Shown one piece after another: positions 41,330 through 49,651 of a DNA stretch of 49,651 bases (the first letter of the stretch is position 1; every line of letters starts with the position of its first letter). The position numbers were made by a program, and so were the translations under genes. Location: NCBI GenBank assembly GCA_003427395.1, contig BFEA01000290.1, positions 96,166 to 145,816 of the forward strand. The letters are read 5' to 3'. The notes below the pieces were generated by a model. The model worked only from the letters and a program-made list of their open reading frames with translations, did no database searches and was not told where the DNA came from. Source of the stretch: Chara braunii. Its lineage: Eukaryota > Streptophyta > Charophyceae > Charales > Characeae.

Positions 41330-43761
41330 TGTGACGAACCAATTTCCGCACCGCGCGATTTTCTGCGCGGTAGCGGCGAGGGGTCCTAAGCTGGGAAGGA
41401 TGGGCCAATTACGGGAGATCGGGATGGATGGGAAATTGCATTGGTGTCCTCGCTTCTTCGTTTTCTTGTGTCGGTTCCTTTCGGATGGCTGGTTCGAGAC
41501 CGAGCAAGTCCCGAGAACGATCGATGGGTGATGCGCCACCGTCAAGCGCGCGAATAATTCTGGTTGACGTCGTTCCTTTTTGTTTCTATTGGTAGATTTT
41601 AGGCGCGGAGACCGCGTGGAAAATTGTGCTTCGTTCTTTTTGAATCTTCTTTTTAAATTGTGTCGAAGCCCTGATGGTTCTCGGAATTTCCGATTTTTTT
41701 TTTGAAAATTGTGGTTTTCATTTTCTGCCTTAGGTAGGAATTTAGGAATTTTGTAATTAGGATTTTCTTTCACTACGCAGCGTTTTTTGCATACGCGCCT
41801 CTTTTTGCGACAGCAACGGAACTCTGATTAGTCGGCGCCCTTAATCGTGTGTGTAACTGTAATTTTGGGCGGGCGCCATTGCAACTGTATCTTTCTTCCT
41901 GGACTTCGTCTTTCCCACTTTCGCTTTCTTCTTGCTGGTCTAGCAGCCCGCGGGCTGCATGATCGGATCGATGCGTGGAGAGAGGCTATGTCCCCCACGC
42001 CGCGGTCTGGCCATGCAGAACGTAGGCGCTTCCTCCCCTTATCTCTTTCTAAGTCTTTGCAATTCCATGTTCTTCGCGCATGCATGCACGCTATAAATTC
42101 GGGCTGCGCGATTAGATAGCTCTCTTAACCAGCTAATGGAAGTTCGGGGTAGCGCGATAAGTGAGGGTCGGCTCACGAGGGAAGTTAGAGGTGAGTGAAG
42201 TGGGAGTCGGGCGACCCGACGAGCTGGTGCCGAACGCGCGGGGTTGACGCGGGCCACGACGGACTGTGGGCGAGGGCAAACCTGACGGGTGCAGGAGGAC
42301 TAAGCGGGGTGACGACTTCGTGGGTTGGTGCGTGACGACGGACTGTCCGCATCGAAGAGAGAGAGAGAGGAAGAGGGAGCTGAGGTTGATGGACGTGGAT
42401 TTGTAGTTTCGTTGTCTTTTCTCCCTCCTCGCCTTTGTATATAAATTTTGATCGCGATCTCGGCGGTGCGCCCGTTTTTCCTTTGTCTTTCGGAATCTTG
42501 ACTTGGTTTCGGCCCACACTTGTTTTTGCGATTTCAATCTCGAATACTGCGTGTTATGCTGAATGAATGGATGTTATGTCTGTTTGCTTTTCCTTGTGCC
42601 TGAACTTTGTTGTTGCTTGTCGTTTTGATACACTCATGAGCATAGTAGGAAAGTTCACGTAATCCTCACTATAACTATTTGTTCTTATTGATCCACTATT
42701 GTTGCCGCGAATGTGTAGTGGCACCTTGCATGATCAGGAAAGGTTGTGTGCATAGAATAATTAGACGATCAGGTAGCTGTCTGTCCAGAAACTCGCGGGG
42801 ATGCAAGTAAGCGCGATCTGCTTTGCGCACTTACACGTGTCCACGCACGTCGATTCGTAACCACCCACGCATGAAAAGGCCAACGATTGTGGGAAGAGTG
42901 ACTGATTGGGTGTGTCCGGTGACCATTCTGTGTCTGCAACGAAGCGATCATCCTGTGTGAACACGTGTAAGTGCGATTCAATTCGCGCAGTCTACACGTA
43001 CTCACACGCGATGATCGCAATCGTCGAACATCGGGACCGGTACGGAATTTCTGAACGCCGAGCTCGGAAATTCCCAGCCGGGCAACCACGCGCTAAGAAA
43101 TTTCGTGGCTTCGCAATGACAAAATGACACACTGCAGGGACTCAGATTCGTCGTGGGATCCGGAGTACTTCACCCCTTGGATAGAGGAGTGCCTCCGACA
43201 GAGGTTCCCCTGTTTAACCGAGAAACGACTGTGTCCTAGGGAGTTCCATTGTGCCACAACCAGCGATCCGCGGTGCCCTGATTTCCCCACTTCTGACCAC
43301 ACGCGCTACTTTATTTCCCCCGGTTTTGTCGTTATCTCCACTAACTTCCCTCCCTTCCGTCTTCTCCCGTATCATCAACTCACGGTAGTCCCGTGGAACG
43401 CCATAGCCCCATACTGGCCCCGCACGCCTTGCGGAAACGTGCACGACATCCGACGGCCTAACTCATCAGAATCACACCCNCCCCGGATGGACCTCTCGTC
43501 GAACCGCCGTCATCGAAACAGACCGTTCGAACGGCCTTGAATGATCCGCGCATGCCATCTGCCTTACGACCGGAAGCGGTCCGTCCTCTCAACCAAATTC
43601 CACTCGTGCCCCCGAATAACTCTGCCACAGGAGATCTCAGTTCTGACCTGGGACTCCACCCCCACTTTCCCAAAAATCCTTGGCACACCCCTTTTCGCAC
43701 TTCCAGGCCCACATCCTACTCCGATCAGGAAGTCGTGCCGGGCGTGAGGTTGGGTGTCACA
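41330..43761 (+). repeat. second LTR (about 2.4 kb)
   Basis: Starts TGTGACGAACC and ends GTCACA, a 6-bp inverted terminal pair of the TG...CA type. It is colinear with 32327-35006 in several blocks. A stem-forming unit with TAAGTGCGAT or TAAGCGCGAT and a CTTACACG-type complement occurs near 42805 and 42967, and in the first LTR near 33895. After 43761 the sequence is CATTATAGTATTACGG, not a primer-binding site, so this LTR ends an element or is solo. Confidence 0.6.
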
Positions 43762-44098
43762 CATTATAGTATTACGGGGAACCTGTAGGAGCCACATCCG
43801 TGCTCAAGCCTCCTACGAGGGAACATGCGGGAGCTGCACCCACCAAAATGCGATACCTGCTACAGCAGGTGGGCGATACCGGCCAGGGGTCAGCCGGTAG
43901 CATCAGGACCGAGCTTCTTGGATGGGCCAGTCAGTGTGCCTCCCCTCCGGTCCCCTCCCCCTATGAGCATCAGCAGTCTCTGGTCAATGCCACTCGGGGG
44001 GACCAACCGCATATCTCTAGGTGGCGGGCGCCAAGCTTGCCCAGGAAGGTACATGAGGCCAATGAAACTTTCATTGTACTATAACGAACATCTTCTAA
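43762..44098. other. LTR flank shared with 39240-39320
   Basis: The first 85 bases (CATTATAGTATTACGGGGAA..., CTCAAGCCTCCTACGAGGGA) are an inverted copy of 39240-39320. Both LTR ends therefore share the same flank, implying local duplication and inversion or a longer repeat unit. The remainder shows no gene. Confidence 0.5.
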
Positions 44099-44213
44099 TT
44101 AAACCACCAGTACTTGGTAGAAACGTTTCTAGTTGGATGAATTTGGACGCTCCTGTAGTGCGGGTACGTTTCCTAAAATTGTGGCGCTACGTTAGGAAGT
44201 ACTGGTGGTTTAA
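44099..44213. mobile_element. MITE family E, short copy (115 bp)
   Basis: Perfect 15-bp terminal inverted repeats, TTAAACCACCAGTAC, at 44099-44113 and 44199-44213. The left end extends to TTGG as in the 962-bp element at 13826-14787. Non-coding. Confidence 0.8.
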
Positions 44214-44325
44214 GATTGGATTAACATATTTATGACTGGAAGTCCTTATATGATAGTCCAATTAAAAAAAATCCATAAACTCATCCAGATGAGTTTGAAG
44301 ACAATTTGAATGCCTGTGGGTAGGT

Positions 44326-44437
44326 GGCCCTCGCTCCACTACATGCACAACAGACAAAAAATATGGCGCCGTATCTTTCCCTGGTGTAGCAGAAGATTCA
44401 TGCGCATTTGCACATTTGGTGAGTAGTGGAGCGAGGA
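44326..44437 (+). mobile_element. MITE family B, copy B4
   Basis: The left arm GGCCCTCGCTCCACTAC pairs with GTAGTGGAGCGAGG on the right. The core has CAGACAAAAAATATGGCG and GTATCTTTCCCTGG, diverged but colinear with B1-B3. Confidence 0.75.
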
Positions 44438-44822
44438 CGTTTATGACGCCAAAAGGAGTATGTTGATCGCATTCAACAGAATGTGCGCAAATTGCGCAGC
44501 ATTGTTACCCTTCAGCATCGCCGAAACCAGCGCAGCTGCAAGCACCCAGAAGACCGGCATACCTAGGCCCTAGGGCCCTAGGGCCCTAGGGGCAATTGCA
44601 ATCGTTCCTTCAGCCGTGACATGGAGAGAGAAAAAGCATTAGCGATCCTTCTTACTAGTGGTCGTAAGATACACCCCACCGAGAGGGTCCGAACCCGTTG
44701 ACCATCCATGCTCTGGACTTCAGAAGGGCTCAGCCGACACAAAGAGGTCTCCTTCACTTCCTCTTCGTCCCATTTTCTATCGCCCAGCTAAAGCTCCCTG
44801 CTTCCTCGCAATATCTTCTCCC

Positions 44823-44823
<1 letters not shown>

Positions 44824-44886
<63 letters not shown>

Positions 44887-44891
44887 NTCTA

Positions 44892-44923
<32 letters not shown>

Positions 44924-44946
44924 NGTGTGTGTGTGTGTGTGTGTGT
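44824..44946. repeat. (CT)n then (GT)n microsatellite
   Basis: A CT run at 44824-44886 and a GT run at about 44895-44946, with one ambiguous base in or next to each. An (8-bp)x3 CCCTAGGG repeat lies just upstream at about 44566-44590. Confidence 0.95.
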
Positions 44947-45104
44947 CTCCGAAACACACACGCGCTGGCGTGCGCGTGCATACGGACGGACCCCAATTGA
45001 CTAAAATATGCCCTTGGTGAATGGAGTTGAGTCAGATGACGATTAGAGCGGGCCCCGGATGTCGCTTTCTTGAGTCAGGGAGAAGGAAGCGAATCACGGA
45101 GAAA

Positions 45105-46004
45105 ATGAGCTCTGCCCGCGCACTTGTCGTAGTCTTGCTGGCCTTGACGTTATGCTCTCCCGGCACAGTCGATTGCAGCGATCTCGTGAACGTTCTGAAG
45201 CAAGACATGCGGTTTTCCATCTTCTACAATGCGTTGGCAGCGTCCGAAGAGCTGATCTTTGTGGAAAATCGCACGGCTGTGAATGGCACTTCGTACGTCC
45301 TTTTCGCTCCGACGGACGCGGGCTTCGCGGAAGAGTTCCACGCTGACATTCTGGCATGTCTTCAGGCGAGCGCACCCGCTAAGGGGATCGTCNTTCNGCT
45401 CCTGCGTTACATGCAGGTCACCACCCTGAAGACTCCCGTTCAGAATGGGATGGATCTCCTCAAGCAGGCGCAGGACGGCAAGATCTGGACTGTTCTGGGC
45501 CAGCCCATCGTCGTCGCAGGCGGAGCCAATAATAGCGTTACGCTGAAGTCCGTGTCTGGAGTCAGCCAGGCCGTTGCCACCGAATTCNGANTNNTGGACN
45601 NGAACGTNACGCTCATCCCACTTNCCGAAGGCATCGTTATCGACGATAACCTGTCAGATCACATCGTGGCGGCTTGCCTGCCTGCACCTGCATCGTCCGC
45701 TGCACCCAGCTCTCCCTCTGTACCCAAACCTAGCACTACACCGAAATCTGGCTCCCCTCCTCCGGCCACTGCTTCTGCTCCTGCTAAGAAACCCATCGCT
45801 CCTGCTTCTGCGTCTGCTCCTGCTTCCAAGCCTGTTAATTCCGGTATGGCTGCGTTGCCTTCAGCTGCCAATGACATTAAGAGCAGTACCGCGTCTCCTC
45901 TTCCGTCCCAAAGCCTCTCGGCTCAAGCATCTCAGCCTCTCCCCACGAAGTTCTCCAAGCTAGTAGACAGGGTAGTAGGTATGATGTCACACCCATCTCC
46001 TTGA
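45105..46004 (+). CDS. secreted fasciclin (FAS1) domain protein 2
   Basis: The ATG at 45105 is preferred over the upstream in-frame ATG at 45021 because it begins a clean signal peptide (MSSARALVVVLLALTLCSPG). The product is 299 residues. The FAS1 domain spans about 28-195, with YVLFAPTDAGFAEEF and EGIVIDDNLS as the H1 and H2 blocks. A longer Pro/Ala/Ser region follows than in the paralogue (KPIAPASASAPASKP), then a Ser-rich tail ending VDRVVGMMSHPSP. The likely role is extracellular, adhesive and arabinogalactan-like. The middle 491 bp match the minus-strand paralogue at 10707-11456 with about three visible differences, while both ends are clearly diverged. Ten ambiguous bases leave some residues undefined. 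No polyadenylation signal was chosen. Confidence 0.85.
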   Translation: MSSARALVVVLLALTLCSPGTVDCSDLVNVLKQDMRFSIFYNALAASEELIFVENRTAVNGTSYVLFAPTDAGFAEEFHADILACLQASAPAKGIVXXLLRYMQVTTLKTPVQNGMDLLKQAQDGKIWTVLGQPIVVAGGANNSVTLKSVSGVSQAVATEFXXXDXNXTLIPLXEGIVIDDNLSDHIVAACLPAPASSAAPSSPSVPKPSTTPKSGSPPPATASAPAKKPIAPASASAPASKPVNSGMAALPSAANDIKSSTASPLPSQSLSAQASQPLPTKFSKLVDRVVGMMSHPSP

Positions 46005-46142
46005 CAAGTAGCGTCCCCACATGTTGGGAGATCGTCGTGCGGGTTCGACTGCCGCTCTACACTGCAGCGTTGTCCAAGACCGAGATGCCGAAAACAGCGT
46101 GCCGTTACGAGTTTAATATAACGGCCAACTAAGTTACCGATG

Positions 46143-46184
46143 GTTGATTGATTGATTGATTGACTGATTGATTGATTAATGGAC

Positions 46185-46216
<32 letters not shown>

Positions 46217-46252
46217 CGATTACTTGATTGATTGATTGATTGATTGATTGAT
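46143..46252. repeat. (GATT)n microsatellite
   Basis: A tetranucleotide GATT/TGAT run with a few interruptions. Confidence 0.95.
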
Positions 46253-46409
46253 CGAATCTTCGAATCATGCCGACATTGCGTGCGGTATCTGGGGTAACTT
46301 TGCTTGATTATCAGTCCCCTAGGGATATAGTGGAGTGACGCGTAAGTCTACTACCCTGTTTTTCATTTCAATAGCGTAATATGGAGTGATAATTCTCCAA
46401 GAATCTCTT

Positions 46410-46500
46410 CTTTTTTTTTCTTTTTTTTTTTGGGAATAGTGCCCCAATCTATTCGTTGGGAGCAACGCGTGCTGGGAACGGGGCTCAGCGTCCCATTTGA
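46410..46500 (-). mobile_element. LINE 3'-end fragment
   Basis: On the minus strand the sequence GTTCCCAGCACGCG, TTGCTCCCAACGAATAGATT is followed by an A-rich tail (46410-46432). It corresponds to the last 60 bases of the LINE ending at 23328 (GTTCCCAAC..., ACAAATAGATCGGAGC). It is a severely 5'-truncated copy. Confidence 0.55.
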
Positions 46501-46721
46501 AGACGGACTCCTCTTTCGTTACTTTTTTTCAGTTTACCATTCTACCAAAATATGGAGTTCTCTCCTTTTTTTTTTTTTTGCCCCCAAAAAGACAAAACCC
46601 TCTTTAGATTCTGGGAGGGCACTAGTCCGGTTACTTATCCCCGGCACGCATGGCATAACAGAGAAAGGACGTTGAAAAGAAACATAGTCTCACAAGGTAA
46701 CTATCAAGCAGCGGGAGACTG

Positions 46722-46790
46722 ATTCAAGTACCCAGTCCTACCCTTTTTTTTTTTTTTTTTTTTTTTTTCAAAGTACCCTNTCCTACCCTG
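46722..46790 (-). mobile_element. poly(A)-only retro-insertion with target duplication
   Basis: CAAGTACCCAGTCCTACCC lies directly left of 25 T (46744-46768). A near copy, with one extra base and one or two mismatches (AAGTACCCTNTCCTACCC), lies directly right. Nothing else is inserted. Confidence 0.65.
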
Positions 46791-47928
46791 TTGGCCCTGA
46801 TTAGTCAAAATCTGGACAAGAGAGAGAACTTCACGTCACAAGAGAGAGACTTGGGTTGCGCAGAGCAGTGCTGGCGTTATCGTTGGGGTATGAGGAGGAG
46901 GATGCCATCACTACAGAGATCTCGGCGACGCTTTCTCTTTTTAAATTAATATTTCATTAAAAACAAAACCTTCTCTACGACCTAACGGACTCTGCCAAGG
47001 CCCAAGGGGGATCTGCTACCGTCCGTACTCCGAACAGAATCCCGCCGTCATCAAGAAGGCTGTGTCCGACGGCAAAGGTAGCTAAGCCTTGTATTCATTG
47101 ATCGATGTGCGCTGTGTTCAGGCCAAGACGCCCGGCGGCCCGTGGGAGGAAGAAGATCGACGCGATCTACAGAGGGGTGATGACAAAGGGCCGGCTATGG
47201 CGGACTATCTTTTTTTTTTTTTTTAATCTTGAGATTGGGGAGGGGGACGACACTGATCGGGAAGCGGGGTAGAAAGCGCAGAGAGGGGATGAAGAAATGG
47301 GAGAGCCTCGCGTCCGTGGGCTTCACACTTACAGTACCTGAAGGGGGGGTGGAATGGGTGGGCGAAAGGGTAACCTCCCCATCTCTGCCATCCCGGTCCG
47401 CTGTTGTCCCCCCTCCACTCTCCTCTCCTCTCCTCTCCTCTCCTCTCTTTCTCCTTCTCCTCTCCTCTCCTCTTCTCTCCTCTCCTCTCCTTCTCCTCTT
47501 CTCTCCTCTCCTCTCCTTCTCCTTCTCCAAACCGATGTATCTGCAATTTGCCTTGTTGTGGGTGATCGCCTGATTACCAGTGTCGTCGAATAGGCACGAG
47601 CTCCCCTCGTCTGCCGCGGCCGTCTAACCGAGAATGGTCCCTGATAAATACCTCTCCTGGTTCCCTCTCTCCCTGATATACCCATCTTTGCTGCCTTTCT
47701 GGTTTGCTCTGCGACTGGGTGCGGATTCGACCCCCCAGCCAGGCCATCGATGGTGGTGGATGATGGCTGGGGTGGGTCACAGCAGAAGCCTGGCGGCGCT
47801 GCCGTTGCCCCGAGCGGAGGAGGCGACGAGCTCCCTTTTGAGGAATTCGAATCCGATTATATTTGCAATCGGTTGTATCTTGTTGACGATCCTGACCTGT
47901 TTATCTCTCCACCTGTTGACCTGTTTAA

Positions 47929-47959
<31 letters not shown>

Positions 47960-48182
47960 GCGTAATCCGATATTAAACGGATCAGAAAAGATTTTTATTT
48001 TTATTTTTCGTAATCAGATATTAAACGAATCAGAAAAGATAGTGAATTTGATCTTAGTCAACGACCCGTTTGACTGTTTCCTTTCCATCGGTTTCACCGT
48101 TGACCTGCGCAGGTTGGTAATGGCAGGAAATGATGGCTGTCGTGATGAGTGAAATGACAGTGAATGATAACACAGATCGGCA
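46791..48182. other. intergenic with C/T-rich microsatellite
   Basis: Holds a T-run near 47211-47224, a (TCTCC)n-type tract at 47415-47527, T-runs at 47933-47959 and a repeated phrase TAATC(C/A)GATATTAAACG (near 47964 and 48013). A B-box-like GGTCGAATCC on the minus strand near 47735 has no A-box partner. No gene supported. Confidence 0.45.
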
Positions 48183-48297
48183 CTAGCAACCGTCTCCACC
48201 CGAGCATAACGCACCCTAAAAATGAATGTATACAAGCTATATTTCCGGCCAGATACTGCCAAAATGAGGGTGCGTTGTGTTCGGGGGAAGACGGTAG
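48183..48297. mobile_element. MITE family A, copy A4
   Basis: The left arm ACCGTCTCCACCCGAGCATA and the right arm ending TCGGGGGAAGACGGTAG are near complements, with inner arms AACGCACCCT/GGGTGCGTT. 115 bp. It abuts copy A5 with no spacer. Confidence 0.8.
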
Positions 48298-48411
48298 CTA
48301 CCGTCTTCACCCGAACAGAACGCCCGGTCATTATCATAGCTGTATTCGGTGGAACTTTCAGTCTAGATGCAGTGATAATGACCGGGCGTTCAATTTGGTT
48401 GAAGACGGTAG
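48298..48411. mobile_element. MITE family A, copy A5
   Basis: The left arm CTACCGTCTTCACCCGAACA is followed by GAACGCCCGGTCATTATCAT. The right arm is the complement, ending TTGAAGACGGTAG. 114 bp, closest to A2 at 9409-9519. Confidence 0.85.
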
Positions 48412-48580
48412 TGCGCACCAGTAAGGCGATTTGCCACGGGCATGGACCAATTTGATGATTTGGTTTTTTAAATCTATGATTAGCTTTTTTTTTTTTTGAC
48501 ACAAATTGATATTTCTTATCTACTTTTTGAGTTTTGATTGAAGTAACTAATCGTTGTTGCAAAGTCTGATGAAAACAGCA

Positions 48581-48626
<46 letters not shown>

Positions 48627-48825
48627 AAACAAACAAACCCTCAGCTTCGGACTCCATAGCGGCTGCTGCTATTGCTGTTTGGGTCTCATTGGGATCCTAG
48701 TACCTTCCTGAGGGATTTGTATGAGATTAACTAGGGGACGACTAGGTCTCGTGGGGATCCCGTCTGTCCGTCCTTCTAATACAGCGATGTTTTTCTTCCC
48801 TTGCTTTTTTTCCGCCCCCTGGGAA
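48412..48825. other. A-rich spacer, no gene seen
   Basis: Contains a 40-base A-run (48586-48625) followed by (CAAA)n. No recognisable gene. Confidence 0.45.
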
Positions 48826-48915
48826 AACGATTTCATGCAGAGATTCACACCTTCGTGTTCTTCATCTCCTAACGATTTCATGCAGAGATTCACACCTTCG
48901 TGTTCTTCATCTCCT
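48826..48915. repeat. perfect 45-bp tandem duplication
   Basis: Two identical 45-bp units start at 48826 and 48871 with AACGATTTCATGCAGAGATT. The length is a multiple of three, giving a repeated 15-residue phrase NDFMQRFTPSCSSSP in one open frame, but no gene is recognised. Confidence 0.85.
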
Positions 48916-49051
48916 ATCGCAATATATGGACTTATTGACTTTGACTCATTCCCTCTTGTCTATGGCATGCTCGTCCTACGTGTCTTTTGGTCGTCCCATG
49001 CATTGACTGCATGGACTGAGTGGAGCGGTATCCCTCCGGCCCGGCAGGGAG

Positions 49052-49091
49052 GCCGGACCAGTTTCAGGCCGCCGGCCTGACCCTGGTCCGG
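49052..49091. repeat. GC-rich hairpin
   Basis: CCGGACCAG...CTGGTCCGG outer stem with inner CAGGCCG/CGGCCTG. It lies about 200 bases before the LTR end at 49298, possibly within that LTR. Confidence 0.6.
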
Positions 49092-49298
49092 TACCAGGTT
49101 ATTCCGCTACTGGACCCAGGCCGGTATATCACCTCGGCCTAGGTCCAGGGCGGCAGGTTCATTCATTCAGTTGTTCGTTCGTTCATTGGCNGGACTGGAC
49201 CTCCACTCAGCTGCTGCTTCATGTGTGTGTCCATCTCCTCTCTCTCTCTCTCTCTCTCTTTTCACCATCTCCGCATGTGCCACCACACGTGCGTCACA

Positions 49299-49651
49299 TT
49301 GGTATCGGAGCGGAGTTTCGACCTCTGCTCCCTCCCTCCCTCCCCTCTCGGTATCCTACGACCGCGCACCTGGTCTGTTAGCCCGACCAGATACTGTCGT
49401 CATCCAAGCTGGCACCTTTCCCCTCGGCGACCCCCAAGAAGACGCTGCCGCGAGAAGCTCCGCCAGCGAACCTGCAGAAGGATCATTGACACGTGAAACG
49501 CCGACTTCTGCCACGTCAGCCCCTCCTCCCCTTCGTCCCCCCTTCTCTCCCAAGTCCATTCCCAACCTCTCTTTTCCCCCCCGCCCATTTAGCTGCCATC
49601 TCCTGAACCCCCCGCTTTGCTTTCTCCCTCCCCCCCCTTCTCTCTCGATCC
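49299..49651 (+). mobile_element. start of another LTR retrotransposon (PBS and leader)
   Basis: A terminal GTCACA at 49293-49298, as at the end of the LTR at 43761, is followed by TGGTATCGGAGC and then GGAGTTTCGAC. About 20 of 23 positions match the site complementary to initiator tRNA-Met. The LTR should lie to the left, but its start was not resolved. The following C/T-rich leader contains no recognisable Gag before the window ends. Confidence 0.6.

Larger units (their letters stand above)
32327..43761 (+). mobile_element. decayed Ty3/gypsy-type retrotransposon locus
   Basis: Order on the plus strand: LTR (32327-35006), initiator-Met primer-binding site, gag, reverse transcriptase start, 3.3 kb of unrelated sequence with an assembly gap, integrase (39735-40201), acidic tail, second LTR (41330-43761). 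The RT-before-integrase order fits Ty3/gypsy. Protease, the rest of RT and RNase H are missing. The LTRs look roughly 80 percent alike in their best parts and are diverged elsewhere. No matching 5-bp duplication was found at the two outer ends, so this may be two related insertions rather than one. Confidence 0.6.

Noticed and set aside
44563-44590. Telomere-like CCCTAGGG repeat
   Set aside because: Three 8-bp palindromic units, not the plant CCCTAAA telomere repeat.
45021-45104. Upstream ATG at 45021 as the FAS1 gene 2 start
   Set aside because: It would place 28 polar residues before the signal peptide; the ATG at 45105 gives a proper signal sequence as in the paralogue.
47720-47750. Second tRNA-like SINE head on the minus strand
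   Set aside because: Only a B-box-like GGTCGAATCC is visible; no A-box at the right distance.
49471-49486. GAAGGATCATTG resembling the end of 18S rRNA
   Set aside because: No neighbouring rRNA sequence matches; short chance similarity.

Overview
This is a repeat-rich eukaryotic nuclear window with single-exon genes, long microsatellites, non-LTR and LTR retrotransposons and a spliceosomal U2 snRNA relic. The retrotransposons are of plant type: LINE ORF2 with a C-terminal zf-RVT-like region, and LTR elements primed by initiator tRNA-Met. My best guess is a streptophyte, possibly a charophyte alga such as Chara. That is an inference from style; no host gene here proves it. Only two loci look like intact host genes: two secreted fasciclin (FAS1) proteins in opposite orientation, at 10707-11456 (minus) and 45105-46004 (plus). 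They share a 491-bp tract that is colinear to the base, down to ten mirrored ambiguous bases.

Layout. 1-5000: low-complexity DNA, a 28-bp inverted repeat, a tiny retroposon with target duplications (1876-1972) and a palindromic MITE (4145-4266). 5070-6744: a decayed reading frame joining a charged coiled-coil region to a GIY-YIG nuclease-like domain. 7785-9520: small palindromic transposons (families D and A) and a U2 snRNA retropseudogene inserted in a foldback element. 10707-11456: FAS1 gene 1. 12284-13415: a cluster of four different palindromic MITEs. 13826-14787: a 962-bp terminal-inverted-repeat element carrying tandem repeats. 14788-21893: a broken minus-strand LINE whose middle was replaced by about 1.7 kb of satellite-like DNA. 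23328-29928: a nearly complete but mutated minus-strand LINE, with 198-bp tandem repeats further upstream. 31531-32163: two minus-strand SINE copies, one with a tRNA-like head. 32327-43761: a decayed Ty3/gypsy-type locus (LTR, gag, RT, integrase, acidic tail, second LTR) interrupted by poly(T), dinucleotide repeats and a 133-bp assembly gap. 44099-44437: two more MITEs. 45105-46004: FAS1 gene 2. 46143-49298: low-complexity DNA, a poly(A)-only insertion and two back-to-back family A MITEs. 49299 to the end: primer-binding site and leader of another LTR element.

The window holds no operon or pathway. What links its parts is mobile-DNA biology: LINE-type machinery explains the LINE copies, SINEs, U2 retropseudogene and poly(A)-only insertion, while at least five families of 105-130-bp palindromic elements recur, nest and abut one another. 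The most unusual items are the U2 insertion inside a foldback element, the back-to-back MITEs, the coiled-coil/GIY-YIG reading frame, and a repeated module encoding a conserved PLAQL...DDLP peptide. All alignments were made by eye; boundaries of diverged elements are approximate.
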